Part shown: piece after piece, positions 20,312 to 28,989 of the stretch
How the letters are laid out: each line of letters begins with the position of its first letter
How positions within the stretch are numbered: the stretch's first letter is position 1
DNA from: Desulfovibrio sp.
Lineage (GTDB): Bacteria; Desulfobacterota; Desulfovibrionia; Desulfovibrionales; Desulfovibrionaceae
Length of the DNA stretch: 64,000 nucleotides
Assembly: GCA_024683955.1 (NCBI GenBank)
Contig: JAIKXS010000010.1
Coordinates: 17,146 to 81,145, forward strand
Reading direction: 5' to 3'
Made by a program: the position numbers and the translations under genes
Notes under the pieces: generated by a model
Databases searched by the model: none
Seen by the model: the letters and a program-made list of their open reading frames with translations, nothing else
Told to the model about the DNA's origin: nothing

Positions 20312-20342
20312 TTCAAAGGCCCCCGCGGAGGGGGCCTTTGAA
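20312..20342 (+). terminator. GC-rich hairpin after rnpB
   Basis: A perfect 13-bp inverted repeat (TTCAAAGGCCCCC / GGGGGCCTTTGAA) with a 5-base loop begins four bases after P1 of rnpB. It is followed by A residues rather than T, so it may define the RNA end by processing or be only a weak terminator. Confidence 0.6.
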
Positions 20343-20399
20343 AAACCTTTACGGACGCCTTCATATCTGCAAAACCACAGAAAACGCAGAAGATGCCTT

Positions 20400-21629
20400 A
20401 TGAAAAATTCCCTGACCGAGTCCGCACAACACCCCGCACCGACCCTGCCGGATGCCTGCGTCTGGGGGGTTGTCGTCGCTGCCGGGCTCGGGACACGCAT
20501 GGGGGAGGGGCGTGAACCCAAACAGTTTCTGCTTCTCGACGGAAGACCCCTCTACTGGCGAAGCATCTCTGTCATGGCGTCGTGTCCGGACATACGGGGC
20601 ATCGTCCTTGTTTTACCGAAGGACTTTGTCTCAAGGGAGGAGGAGCGGATCCGCGAATTCTCCAGGGAGACCCCGCCCGGGATTCCGCTTCTCCTCACGG
20701 AAGGAGGGGCATCACGGAAGGACTCCGTCCGTCTGGGACTCGAACGGCTTCCCCATGAATGCACCCACGTCCTCATCCACGACGGAGCGCGCCCCTTTCT
20801 TTCTGCAGGCCTTATACACGCTCTTGTGGAGGAACTTCGTTCCGGAAAGAACGCGGTCATCCCGGCCGTCCCCGTTAACGACACCATAAAACGGGTACGT
20901 TACGGGCAGGTTCTGGAAACACCGGACCGGGAGGAACTCCTTGCCGTTCAGACACCGCAGGCATTTGAAAAAAACGCGATTCTGAAGGCCCATGAGACCC
21001 TGGAGGGATCGTTTACCGACGACGCCTCCATGCTCGAAGTCCTGGGGGAAAAAGTTTATACTATTCCCGGGGACGGCAGAAACAACAAAATAACCTATCC
21101 CTCGGACCTTTCTGCGATTATGGAAGAGAAAACCCCCAGACTGACCGTTGGTCAGGGCTATGACGTTCACCGTTTCGGCGGAACCCGTCCCGTCGTGCTT
21201 GGCGGGGTGCCCATTCCCTCAGGGGAGGCCATCCAGGCCCATTCAGACGGCGACGTCCTTCTTCACGCCCTTATGGACGCCCTCCTCGGTGCGGCCGGTC
21301 TTGGGGATATAGGGGAACATTTTCCGGACAGCGATCCGCGCTTTGCCGGTATTTCCTCTTCGCTTCTTCTTGACCACGTTCTGACCCTTCTGAGGGAAAA
21401 AGGGATCGTTCCCTGCCATATTGACGGCACAGTCATCTGTGAACGCCCGAAAATAGCTCCTCACCGCGACGCCATCCGTGCCAACATCGCCCGTCTTCTC
21501 TCCCTTCCGAAAGACGCCGTAAATATCAAAGCCACCACAGAAGAGGGCCTTGGTTTCACGGGACGAAAAGAGGGGATCAAAGCGCTTTGCGTGGCACTGT
21601 GCAAAGGAATGGGGCACAAGCATGCCTGA
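20400..21629 (+). CDS. ispDF: Bifunctional IspD/IspF enzyme (MEP cytidylyltransferase and MECDP synthase)
   Basis: 409 residues joining two non-consecutive steps of the MEP isoprenoid pathway. The IspD half (about 20-245) has the nucleotide motif VVVAAGLGTRMG, the EPKQFLLLDG loop, DGARPF and TDDASMLE. The IspF half (about 250-405) has GYDVHRF and the zinc site region HSDGDVLLHALMDALLGAAGLGDIGEHFPD, plus INIKATT-type VNIKATTEEGLGFTG. Such fusions are typical of campylobacters, alphaproteobacteria and many Desulfovibrio. The IspE step between the two reactions is not encoded in the window. Confidence 0.95.
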   Translation: MKNSLTESAQHPAPTLPDACVWGVVVAAGLGTRMGEGREPKQFLLLDGRPLYWRSISVMASCPDIRGIVLVLPKDFVSREEERIREFSRETPPGIPLLLTEGGASRKDSVRLGLERLPHECTHVLIHDGARPFLSAGLIHALVEELRSGKNAVIPAVPVNDTIKRVRYGQVLETPDREELLAVQTPQAFEKNAILKAHETLEGSFTDDASMLEVLGEKVYTIPGDGRNNKITYPSDLSAIMEEKTPRLTVGQGYDVHRFGGTRPVVLGGVPIPSGEAIQAHSDGDVLLHALMDALLGAAGLGDIGEHFPDSDPRFAGISSSLLLDHVLTLLREKGIVPCHIDGTVICERPKIAPHRDAIRANIARLLSLPKDAVNIKATTEEGLGFTGRKEGIKALCVALCKGMGHKHA

Positions 21630-21698
21630 TCCGGGTGACTATCACCCTAATCCTGTTTCCTCCCACCCGACAAGACGGCTCAAGCCGTTGGAGATTTT

Positions 21699-23402
21699 AT
21701 GACCGCTTTTTCCAAACCGTGGCTTGGCCACTACTCGACGTTCATGCAGAATGAAACCATTGAGCCGTGGGACCGTCCTCTCTTTGACCTCCTTGACGAA
21801 GCGGCGTTGGAATATCCGGACCGGGAGGCCATCCTCTACGAAAAGACAGCCATCCGCTATGCGGACCTCAAGCAGAAAGCCGAACAGTTCGCGGCGGCCC
21901 TTCAGGCACGGGGATTCAAGCAGGGCGACCGCATTGCCCTCATGCTCCCAAACCTTCCACAGATGATCATCGCTTTCTGGGGTGCTGCCAAGGCCGGCGG
22001 CGTCATTGTCATGATGAACCCCCTCTACAGGGAAAAGGAAATTCTCGACAATCTCAACAACGCCGGAGCCGAGTACATTGTGCTCGAAGAGAACAGCTGG
22101 CCCCGCATAGACGCGCTGAGAACAAAACTGCCCCTCCACACCTATATCACGACAAAGGCCATTGACTGCGAAGGCTTTGCCCAAAAAATTCTGAAGCGCC
22201 TCACGCAGAAAAGCGGTGACGTCCGTGTGCCGCACGACGGAAAAGACATCTTCTCCTGGTCCCAGTTCATGGCTCAGGGTACGGACTACAGGCCCCCCTC
22301 TGACATCAACGGAGAGTCCCCCCTCCTTTTACAGTATACGGGCGGCACAACAGGCACCTCAAAGGGTGTCATCCTCACCCACGGCAACATGGGAAGCAAT
22401 GCGAGACAGGTCCAGACATTCTTCTCCCTCCAGTCAAAGGACGCCCACATTTTTCTCTGTATCCTGCCGTTTTTCCATGTTTACGGGCTGAGTCTGGGGC
22501 TTGTGCAGCCCTGTATTGTGGCCGGCAAGGCCATCCCCGTCCCCCACTTTGATCCGCGCGAAACACTGCGAATCATCGAGGAGTACAAACCAAGCATCTT
22601 CCCGAGCGCCCCGGCCATGTTCATCTCGCTCCTGCAGCAAAAGGAACTCGCCAACTACGACCTTAAAAGCATCAAGATCTGCCTCTCCGGATCAGCCCCC
22701 CTGCCGGAAGACATCTATAAACGCTTCCAGGCGGTGACGGGAGCCTCCATCGCCGAGGGCTACGGCCTGACCGAAGCCTCCCCTGTGACCCACTTCACCC
22801 CCCTTGGCGCCGAAGGCACCCGCAAATGCTCCATAGGCATTCCTCTTCCCGGCACCGACGCACGCATTGTGGACATGGTTGGCGGCGCCCTGACCCTTGA
22901 ACCCGGCAAACGCGGGGAACTTGTCATACGGGGTCCCCAGGTCATGAAGGGCTATCTGAACCAGCCGGACGAAACGGCAAGTGCTCTCAGAAACGGATGG
23001 CTCTACACCGGCGATATTGCCATGATGGATGAAGACGGCTATTTTTATATCGTGGACCGGAAAAAAGACATGGCCATTGTAGGCGGCTACAATGTTTTTC
23101 CCCGGGAAGTGGACGAAGTGCTCATGGAGCACCCGAGCATACGCGAGGCCGTTTGTGTGGGACTTGCCGATCCACTGCGGGGCGAGATTCTCAAGGCCTA
23201 TATTGTCCTCGAGGAAGGCAAGAGCCTGACCAAGAGCGAAGTTGTGGCCTACTGCCGTACAAAGCTCGCCTCCTACAAGGTGCCCCGTCAGGTGGAATTC
23301 AGAGATGCCCTGCCCCGTTCCGTTGTCGGAAAGATCCTGCGTCGCATCCTGCTCGATGAGGAAACGGCAAAAACCAAGCAAAAAAACACGGTGGCAAAGT
23401 AA
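21699..23402 (+). CDS. Long-chain fatty acid-CoA ligase
   Basis: 567 residues; GGAG lies six bases before the ATG. It activates fatty acids with ATP and CoA through an acyl-adenylate. The adenylate-forming signatures are YTGGTTGTSKGVILTHGN (P-loop), GYGLTEASP, YTGDIA and DRKKDM. The conserved C-terminal lysine is in the GKILRR segment. FadD from enterobacteria has the same length. In an anaerobe it is likely to serve lipid recycling or import of exogenous fatty acids. It stands alone, 70 bases after ispDF. Confidence 0.93.
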   Translation: MTAFSKPWLGHYSTFMQNETIEPWDRPLFDLLDEAALEYPDREAILYEKTAIRYADLKQKAEQFAAALQARGFKQGDRIALMLPNLPQMIIAFWGAAKAGGVIVMMNPLYREKEILDNLNNAGAEYIVLEENSWPRIDALRTKLPLHTYITTKAIDCEGFAQKILKRLTQKSGDVRVPHDGKDIFSWSQFMAQGTDYRPPSDINGESPLLLQYTGGTTGTSKGVILTHGNMGSNARQVQTFFSLQSKDAHIFLCILPFFHVYGLSLGLVQPCIVAGKAIPVPHFDPRETLRIIEEYKPSIFPSAPAMFISLLQQKELANYDLKSIKICLSGSAPLPEDIYKRFQAVTGASIAEGYGLTEASPVTHFTPLGAEGTRKCSIGIPLPGTDARIVDMVGGALTLEPGKRGELVIRGPQVMKGYLNQPDETASALRNGWLYTGDIAMMDEDGYFYIVDRKKDMAIVGGYNVFPREVDEVLMEHPSIREAVCVGLADPLRGEILKAYIVLEEGKSLTKSEVVAYCRTKLASYKVPRQVEFRDALPRSVVGKILRRILLDEETAKTKQKNTVAK

Positions 23403-23895
23403 TTGCATTAGTTATCAGCACAGCCGTCTGAAGTGGGAGTCTGCAGATACAGAAGCCTTGGACATTGCAACATGGGGAGACAGCGTTATGACATCCGGCC
23501 GTGGGACATGGTCATCTTCAGGCACGGGAGGGATGTCGCACAGGCGGTGTCACGGGTTCATAATACCATTGTTCCGGATGGATGCGGAATCCAATAACCT
23601 GAACGCCACGAGGACAGCAGTCCATCCGCCATTCCCTGTGTCAGCTGGAGTCTGATTGCTAACGGCGGCTTATATAAGCATATTGTAAGTTTTTTCTGCG
23701 ACGGGCATTTGCGCAAAACAAAATACATTGCCATACGCAAAGGCTTCCCGTATAACCTTGATATCCATCCTTCCGCAAAACCAGGTTGGACAACAAGTAA
23801 GATACCGCTGCTCCCTGAAGCCTTTATCTGATGAGCCGGATCGTTTTTCTTGAGAAGACATCCCCACGCGTCCGCCACCTAAAGAGGATTTTCAC
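23403..23895. other. Gap with possible gene remnant, lower GC than neighbours
   Basis: 493 bases with noticeably more A+T than the flanking genes. One plus-strand frame is almost open through most of it (see the pseudogene entry). Nothing else is recognisable, and no terminator is seen after the acyl-CoA ligase gene. Confidence 0.4.
23472..23831 (+). pseudogene. Possible broken gene with a single in-frame stop
   Basis: From ATG 23472 a frame reads 41 codons (including YDIRPWDMVIFRHGRD and VHNTIVPDG) to TAA at 23595. It then continues in the same frame for 77 more codons (including GGLYKHIVSFFCDGH and KGFPYNLDIHPSAKPGW) to TGA at 23829. In sequence of this composition several stops would be expected over 120 codons; one is seen. 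The conceptual product resembles no family I know. Codon third positions are not GC-rich, unlike the neighbours, which suggests transfer. Chance openness cannot be excluded. Confidence 0.3.
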
Positions 23896-24249
23896 ATGTA
23901 TGCCGTAGAATCGCGTGTTCAGGGAAAAATGCTTATTGTACGTGTCACGGGAGATATTCTTCTGCCTATGGCCATCAATTTTCAGGAGGAACTCTGCTCG
24001 TGCGTCTACGCAAAACGGCTGCCGGAAGTAATCATTGATCTGAGCCAGATGGGCAGAATGGATAATGCGGCCCTTGGCGTTCTCGTGACCGCGAGCACCC
24101 TCTTCAGCAAACGCGGCATGCGTCTTTTTCTCTTCAATCCCGCGCAGCATATAGAAAAGTTGATTAAAGAGATCGGCATCGAAAAATTTTTCCCGATCTT
24201 CGCGACGGAAGATGAACTTTTAAACCATAAATTAAGCGACGCTGAGTGA
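23896..24249 (+). CDS. STAS-domain protein (anti-sigma factor antagonist-like)
   Basis: 117 residues forming one STAS domain; AGAGGA precedes the ATG. The beta strand and helix that carry the switch site read VIIDLSQMGRMDNAALGVLV. In SpoIIAA-type antagonists the loop is D-S-S-G with a serine phosphorylated by the partner kinase. Here it reads D-N-A-A, so the usual phosphorylation site is missing. The protein is therefore more likely a scaffold or a phosphorylation-independent regulator. No partner kinase or phosphatase is adjacent; the next gene, 305 bases on, is FapA-like. Confidence 0.8.
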   Translation: MYAVESRVQGKMLIVRVTGDILLPMAINFQEELCSCVYAKRLPEVIIDLSQMGRMDNAALGVLVTASTLFSKRGMRLFLFNPAQHIEKLIKEIGIEKFFPIFATEDELLNHKLSDAE

Positions 24250-24554
24250 ACCGAAGTACAACGGGCGTGAAGCGTTACTGCAACCCGGCACAACACTCTT
24301 TCTGAAATTCATTACACAGAACAACTGAAATTATTTGCACCATCACTTAACAACCTTTTTTCCTATCATTTTCCGGTGTTACAATATTGATACAGCACTT
24401 TCGCACATCAGGAATGAGCATAGCTTGCAGCTTGACTGCAGCTGTACCACAGAGGAAAGAGGCTCTGCGGTACTCCTGCAAAAAAACTTGCCGTACAGGA
24501 GACGCACCTCCCAAAAATCAACACGGTCTGTCGTTCCTGTCATGAGGTTCTTCC
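24250..24554. other. Gap with structured leader of the FapA-like gene
   Basis: 305 bases, AT-rich in the first half (a TACAAT box near 24389 could be a -10 element without a good -35). The second half holds the hairpin at 24444-24473 and an alternative CTCCTG/CAGGAG pairing just downstream of it. Confidence 0.4.
24444..24473 (+). promoter_or_regulatory. Hairpin in the 5' leader of the FapA-like gene
   Basis: Arms GTACCACAGAG and CTCTGCGGTAC pair over 11 bp with one mismatch around an 8-base loop. A second possible stem (CTCCTG with CAGGAG) starts just after it. The two could form a small regulatory leader. It does not match a riboswitch class I recognise. Confidence 0.4.
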
Positions 24555-25694
24555 TTGCGCTACTATCTGCAACACTTTTTTGATCCAGATTTTGACCATC
24601 TGAACCGGAAGCCGGACGTCAACGCGGTCAAGATGAACACCATGGATCTCTTCAACCTTGGTTACGTGCAGAACGTCATCAAGGGACAGATATTGGCGCA
24701 AATTCTACCGCTAGACGCCATCACGTCACCTCCCGACCCCCGCTATATTCTCAACACAGTGGACTTTCCCGCCGGACAGAACACCTATATAGATCCGGAA
24801 TACCCCCAGTACCTCCTCTCCTCCGTAAACGGCTACGTCTTCTATAACGAGGGACGTATCACGGTGAAGGCGCTGCTCAACGTCCGCCAGGACGTGAGCT
24901 TTCATACGGGCAACATCAATTTTGTGGGCGACATGGCCGTCCATGGCGCCGTGCGCTCCGGCTTTTCCATCCTCGCAAACAACGTCCGCATCTCGGGTCT
25001 TGTGGAAGGGGGAATCGCCCATTCGGGCTCCAATATGCTCGTCGATGGCGGCGTACGGGGCAATTCAAGCGATCACTGCCTCGTGGATTCGGGGGGAAAG
25101 CTCCTCATCAACTTCATCGAAAAGGCGGAAGCCCGTGCGCGGGGCAATATCGTCATCAACAAGTACTGCCTCTACAGCACGGTCTATGCCGGCAACAACA
25201 TACTGGTCAAGGAACAGCTCTACGGCGGCACGGTCAACGTCTTTTCAAGCATCTATGTTGGAAAGCAGCTCGGCAATAAGGCGGGCATTCCAACAGTCAT
25301 CTACATCGGCTATGACCCGCTCACCATACGACGCATGGAAAAGCTTGAGGGATTCATCGCCTCCCTCACGCAGCGGATCATGCACCTCAAGGCCATCACA
25401 AAAAAGCTTCCGCCCGACGCCAACGAGCAGACCCTGAAGCTCCAGAAATTCCTTGCCCAGCGCCAGAATATCATCAACCAGCGCGCGGACATCGCCAATA
25501 AGCTTATCAAGGACGAAAAGACCATACAGAACTGCCGGCTGATTGTGCCGGGCATCACGTATCCGGGCGTTGAAATTTCCATCGGCCGCTATTTCTTCTC
25601 AGTGGAAAAGGTTTACGAAAACGTGGTCTTCCGCCTTGTGGACAACGAAATCCGTCCGGAAGCCATAAGCTCCCTGCAGCCAACACTGCGCTGA
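24555..25694 (+). CDS. FapA family (DUF342) beta-helix protein
   Basis: 379 residues. The start is a TTG at 24555, supported by GAGG seven bases upstream; no in-frame ATG lies near. The central half (about 60-265) is a run of short beta strands with glycine and asparagine turns (GAVRSGFSILANNVRISG, GGIAHSGSNMLVDGG, GNIVINKYCLYSTVYAGNN), the parallel beta-helix of the FapA/DUF342 family. It is followed by a coiled-coil segment (about 270-335) and a short beta tail. Family members are thought to act in cell-surface or signalling polymers, but the function is not established. It lies between a STAS gene and a CgeB-like glycosyltransferase. Confidence 0.8.
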   Translation: MRYYLQHFFDPDFDHLNRKPDVNAVKMNTMDLFNLGYVQNVIKGQILAQILPLDAITSPPDPRYILNTVDFPAGQNTYIDPEYPQYLLSSVNGYVFYNEGRITVKALLNVRQDVSFHTGNINFVGDMAVHGAVRSGFSILANNVRISGLVEGGIAHSGSNMLVDGGVRGNSSDHCLVDSGGKLLINFIEKAEARARGNIVINKYCLYSTVYAGNNILVKEQLYGGTVNVFSSIYVGKQLGNKAGIPTVIYIGYDPLTIRRMEKLEGFIASLTQRIMHLKAITKKLPPDANEQTLKLQKFLAQRQNIINQRADIANKLIKDEKTIQNCRLIVPGITYPGVEISIGRYFFSVEKVYENVVFRLVDNEIRPEAISSLQPTLR

Positions 25695-25759
25695 GTTCGT
25701 CCGCCCATACCCGCGCGAGCCCCAGCGGCGGTCCAACTTGACGCTTCTCCGGGATCACT

Positions 25760-27463
25760 GTGCATACCTACTCCTTAACCCCGCTCGTTGACGATCAGCA
25801 GAACCTCATGGATATTGAGGCCAAAAGTCCGGGCCGCCGCTTCCTCCTGCTCGGTCCCAAGGGGCCGGCCCGCGAAGAGGCCATCATCACGCCATTTCTT
25901 CAGAAATACGCCGAGAACCCGCGACTCCTGCCGGTTCTGCTGGGCCTTGGCGTTGGCAGGGCTCTTGAATCCCTTCTCGAATCCTACGATGGTCCCATAG
26001 CCGTCCTTGATAACGAACACACGAAAAGCAGCGAACTCTGCCCGAAAACCCTCTCGCGTCTTCTGGCTTCAGGTAACGTCACCGTCATTTCCGCCCCCTC
26101 TTTTGAAGAAGCGAGGAACCGCCTGACCATCTGGCAGAAACAGCATGGGGACCGCCCTCTCTGCCCCCTCATCAACCCCTTCTACCAGCGTCTCGATCCC
26201 GCTTTCTACGGAGAAATCCGAAAAGTCCTGGAAGCGAGCAGCGCCTTTGATTTCTGGAACAAGGCCGTCCAGCCGCGCTTCACGACATCCACGCCACGTC
26301 TTCTGCTCCTGACAAGCAAGTATTTTCTCATGGGCGAAGTGCAGGCCGCCTGCAAGCGTCTCGGCATTCCCACAACCCTTATCACCATCGGTGACGAAGA
26401 AGTCGGCCAGGAACGTTTCGTCGAACAGATACTCCAGGCTGTCCTCCGTCATGCGCCCGACTTCTGCCTTACCCTGAACCACATGGGCGTTGACAGGGAA
26501 GGGGTGCTCATGGATCTTCTGGCACGATTGAAGCTGCCCCTTGCATCCTGGTTCGTGGACAATCCCCATCTCATCATCCACCTCTACACCCGTTGTATAA
26601 GCCCCTGGACATGCCTCTTTACCTTCGACAGCGACAATGTCGCATCCCTGAAAGAGATGGGATTTCCCCATGTCTACTACCTTCCGCTGGGAACCGATCC
26701 GCTCCGCTTCTCACCGGCGGCGGGCCAGGCTCCGGCAGCCTGGCGCTCGCGGCTCTCCTTTGTCGGCAACTCCATGCTTTACAAGGTCGGAGGACGCCTG
26801 AAAAAGGCCGATCTTCCAAAATCCCTGAAGATGGCCTTTCAGGAGGTTGCAACAGCCTACATACAGAGCAGCGAACGATCCGTCGCGGTCTTTTTGCAAG
26901 AGGCCTTTCCTGACCTCTACGCGATCTATGAGACACTCCCCGACAATGAGCAGAAGCTCGCCTACGAAACGGCCGTCACCTGGCAGGCCACACGGCGCTA
27001 CCGCAACGACCTCGTCCGCCGCCTTCTCCCCTTTCATCCGACCATTGCGGGTGACACGGGCTGGGCCATTGAGTTCAGAAACGAGGCGGAACAGCCGCGC
27101 TATATGCCGGAGCTCAACTACTACGCGGAACTGCCTCTCTTCTACACCTGCCAGGATATTTCCTTTAACTGCACAAGCCAGCAGATGAAGGGAGCCGTCA
27201 ACCAGCGCATTTTCGACTGTCCTGCGGCGGGAGGCTTTGTCCTCACGGACTGGCGGGAGCAGATGGACGAACTCTTCACGCCCGAAGAAATGGCGGTCTA
27301 CCGCGAAGCTGACGAAATCCCGGACAAAATCCGGTTTTTCCTCTCCCATGAGCATGAACGAAAAGCCATGGCCGCCCGCGCAAGAAAACGTGTCCTCGCC
27401 TGTCACACCTGGGAAGCGCGTCTGAACATTCTGATTCACCGCATGCGCGAAATTTACGGCTGA
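25760..27463 (+). CDS. CgeB-like glycosyltransferase (DUF3880 plus GT1-type C-domain)
   Basis: 567 residues from a GTG. The N-terminal 180 residues ([20 protein letters not shown]...LGLGVGRAL) resemble the region before the transferase fold in 6-hydroxymethylpterin/Maf-like proteins. The following part is a GT-B fold: [13 protein letters not shown], then [12 protein letters not shown] and LPLGTDP of DUF3880. The C-terminal [24 protein letters not shown] segment matches the spore-maturation CgeB/Glyco_trans_1_2 nucleotide-sugar domain. Donor and acceptor are unknown. It is 24 bases upstream of a GT9 gene and close to fliK-flgD. Confidence 0.8.
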   Translation: MHTYSLTPLVDDQQNLMDIEAKSPGRRFLLLGPKGPAREEAIITPFLQKYAENPRLLPVLLGLGVGRALESLLESYDGPIAVLDNEHTKSSELCPKTLSRLLASGNVTVISAPSFEEARNRLTIWQKQHGDRPLCPLINPFYQRLDPAFYGEIRKVLEASSAFDFWNKAVQPRFTTSTPRLLLLTSKYFLMGEVQAACKRLGIPTTLITIGDEEVGQERFVEQILQAVLRHAPDFCLTLNHMGVDREGVLMDLLARLKLPLASWFVDNPHLIIHLYTRCISPWTCLFTFDSDNVASLKEMGFPHVYYLPLGTDPLRFSPAAGQAPAAWRSRLSFVGNSMLYKVGGRLKKADLPKSLKMAFQEVATAYIQSSERSVAVFLQEAFPDLYAIYETLPDNEQKLAYETAVTWQATRRYRNDLVRRLLPFHPTIAGDTGWAIEFRNEAEQPRYMPELNYYAELPLFYTCQDISFNCTSQQMKGAVNQRIFDCPAAGGFVLTDWREQMDELFTPEEMAVYREADEIPDKIRFFLSHEHERKAMAARARKRVLACHTWEARLNILIHRMREIYG

Positions 27464-27486
27464 TAACGCCCAAAGGACCTTGCCCC

Positions 27487-28899
27487 ATGAGCAGCGACCC
27501 GATTCTCATCATTCAGATGCAGAGAATAGGGGACTGCATCCTCTCATTCCCACTGCTTTTCGATCTGCACAGGCTCTATCCGGACGCGCCGCTCTGGGTT
27601 GTGGCCAAAGAGGAATTTTTCCTGCCCCTCATGCCCCTGGCTCCCCCACTCACCTATTTTTCTCCCTCCCATCTCCCGGCCCTTGCGGAGCACAAATTTC
27701 GCATGGCCATCAATCTGAGCACCCAGGGCGAAGCCCAGCATATCATGGGACAGATCAGGGCCGGCTCAAAGCTTGGTCTCTCCCTTGAAGGAAAGGTCCT
27801 GCACATCCACGGATTCTGGCAGCTCTACCGCCACTCCCTCACCCAGAACAACCGGCACAACACCTTCCACTGGGCAGACCTTCACCGTCTTGACCTCTTT
27901 CCCGACGGTGGGCACACACGGTTCGTGCACGCGGTTTCCCCAAAGAAGGACAAAAAAATCGGTCTCGTGCTTGGCGCAAGTGAAGACACGAAACGGCCTG
28001 ACTTGTCCTTTCTGACCATACTTTCACGCGCGCTTCTGCGGGCAGGCTATCTTCCCTTCTTCTTTGGCGGGCCCGGGGAGGCGGAACTCGGCAGGAACCT
28101 TGCCGTGCGCATTGGTCTTCCAAAGGCCAATTTTGCCGGAAAACTCTCCCTTTCCCAGGTCGCCGCCTTCTTCGCAGACCTTGACCTCGTGATCACGCCG
28201 GATACCGGTCCCATGCACCTTGCCGACTGGGTGGGCACCCCCGTGCTTAATCTCTCCATGGGAAGCGTGCGGGCCCAGGAAACGGGCCCCTATTCACCAA
28301 GGCAGTGGATTCTCCTCCCGCACATGAGCTGTGCCGGCTGCTGGCAGTGCACCTACAGGGAAAACCGCTGTCGGAAAAAATTTCAGCCCCGCCAGGTCAT
28401 CTCGGTCCTTCCTGACATTCTGGAAGGTGCCCGCAATCCTTCCTCCCCGCACTATCTCCGCCTTGCCAGAACTACCCGCAACGACAATCTCTATGCCGTC
28501 TCCGTCGTTGACGGCACGACAAACGCGGAAGCCGAGCTCGATGCCCTTTTCAGGACACTCTTTCTCGCCATGGGACAAAAACGGGAAGAACTGTGGGGAG
28601 ACGGGAAAAAAGACGGTGGGACGGAAGACCTCGGCAAACGGATCGATATTCTCAACGAACATCACCCGCGCCTTGCCTCGCATCTTGCCCGCCATCTCGT
28701 ACGCCTTCTGCAGAGCATGCGTCAGGGGGCGAGAAAGAACGTTCTGCCGGAACAGGGATCCTTCACGTCCGTGCCCCCCTCACTCCGTCTTCTCGCGGGA
28801 TTCTGTGAAATGTATGTGCAGAACAAAAACGGCGGCAAGGAAGCGTGGGAGGACGTCTGTCAGTGGATATCCCGTCTTCTCTCCCTTCTGGAACGGTGA
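27487..28899 (+). CDS. Family 9 glycosyltransferase (heptosyltransferase-like)
   Basis: 470 residues. The GT-B Rossmann start is ILIIQMQRIGDCILSFPLL. The C-domain has the ADP-heptose family segments GLVLGASEDTKRP, FFFGGPGEAELGR and DLVITPDTGPMHLADWVGTPVLNL. A four-cysteine stretch (CAGCWQC...NRC) follows near residue 280. The last 130 residues are helical and not part of the usual fold, which makes it longer than the common 330-350 residues. GT9 enzymes add heptose to lipid A core or, in some bacteria, to proteins. The fliK operon begins 90 bases downstream. Confidence 0.85.
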   Translation: MSSDPILIIQMQRIGDCILSFPLLFDLHRLYPDAPLWVVAKEEFFLPLMPLAPPLTYFSPSHLPALAEHKFRMAINLSTQGEAQHIMGQIRAGSKLGLSLEGKVLHIHGFWQLYRHSLTQNNRHNTFHWADLHRLDLFPDGGHTRFVHAVSPKKDKKIGLVLGASEDTKRPDLSFLTILSRALLRAGYLPFFFGGPGEAELGRNLAVRIGLPKANFAGKLSLSQVAAFFADLDLVITPDTGPMHLADWVGTPVLNLSMGSVRAQETGPYSPRQWILLPHMSCAGCWQCTYRENRCRKKFQPRQVISVLPDILEGARNPSSPHYLRLARTTRNDNLYAVSVVDGTTNAEAELDALFRTLFLAMGQKREELWGDGKKDGGTEDLGKRIDILNEHHPRLASHLARHLVRLLQSMRQGARKNVLPEQGSFTSVPPSLRLLAGFCEMYVQNKNGGKEAWEDVCQWISRLLSLLER

Positions 28900-28947
28900 A
28901 TCCCGCCCGGCTCCTGAAAATAGTTCGCCTGCGCTCCGTTCGCGAAT

Positions 28948-28962
28948 TGGAACACTCTTTGA
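28948..28962 (+). promoter_or_regulatory. Sigma-54-like promoter for fliK-flgD
   Basis: TGGAAC-N5-TTGA has the correct spacing between the -24 GG and the -12 position, with A instead of C at -12. Transcription would start near 28974, a few bases before the AAGGAG binding site of fliK. The match is imperfect. Confidence 0.45.
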
Positions 28963-28989
28963 ATAGATATGGCTACCAAGGAGTGAACC

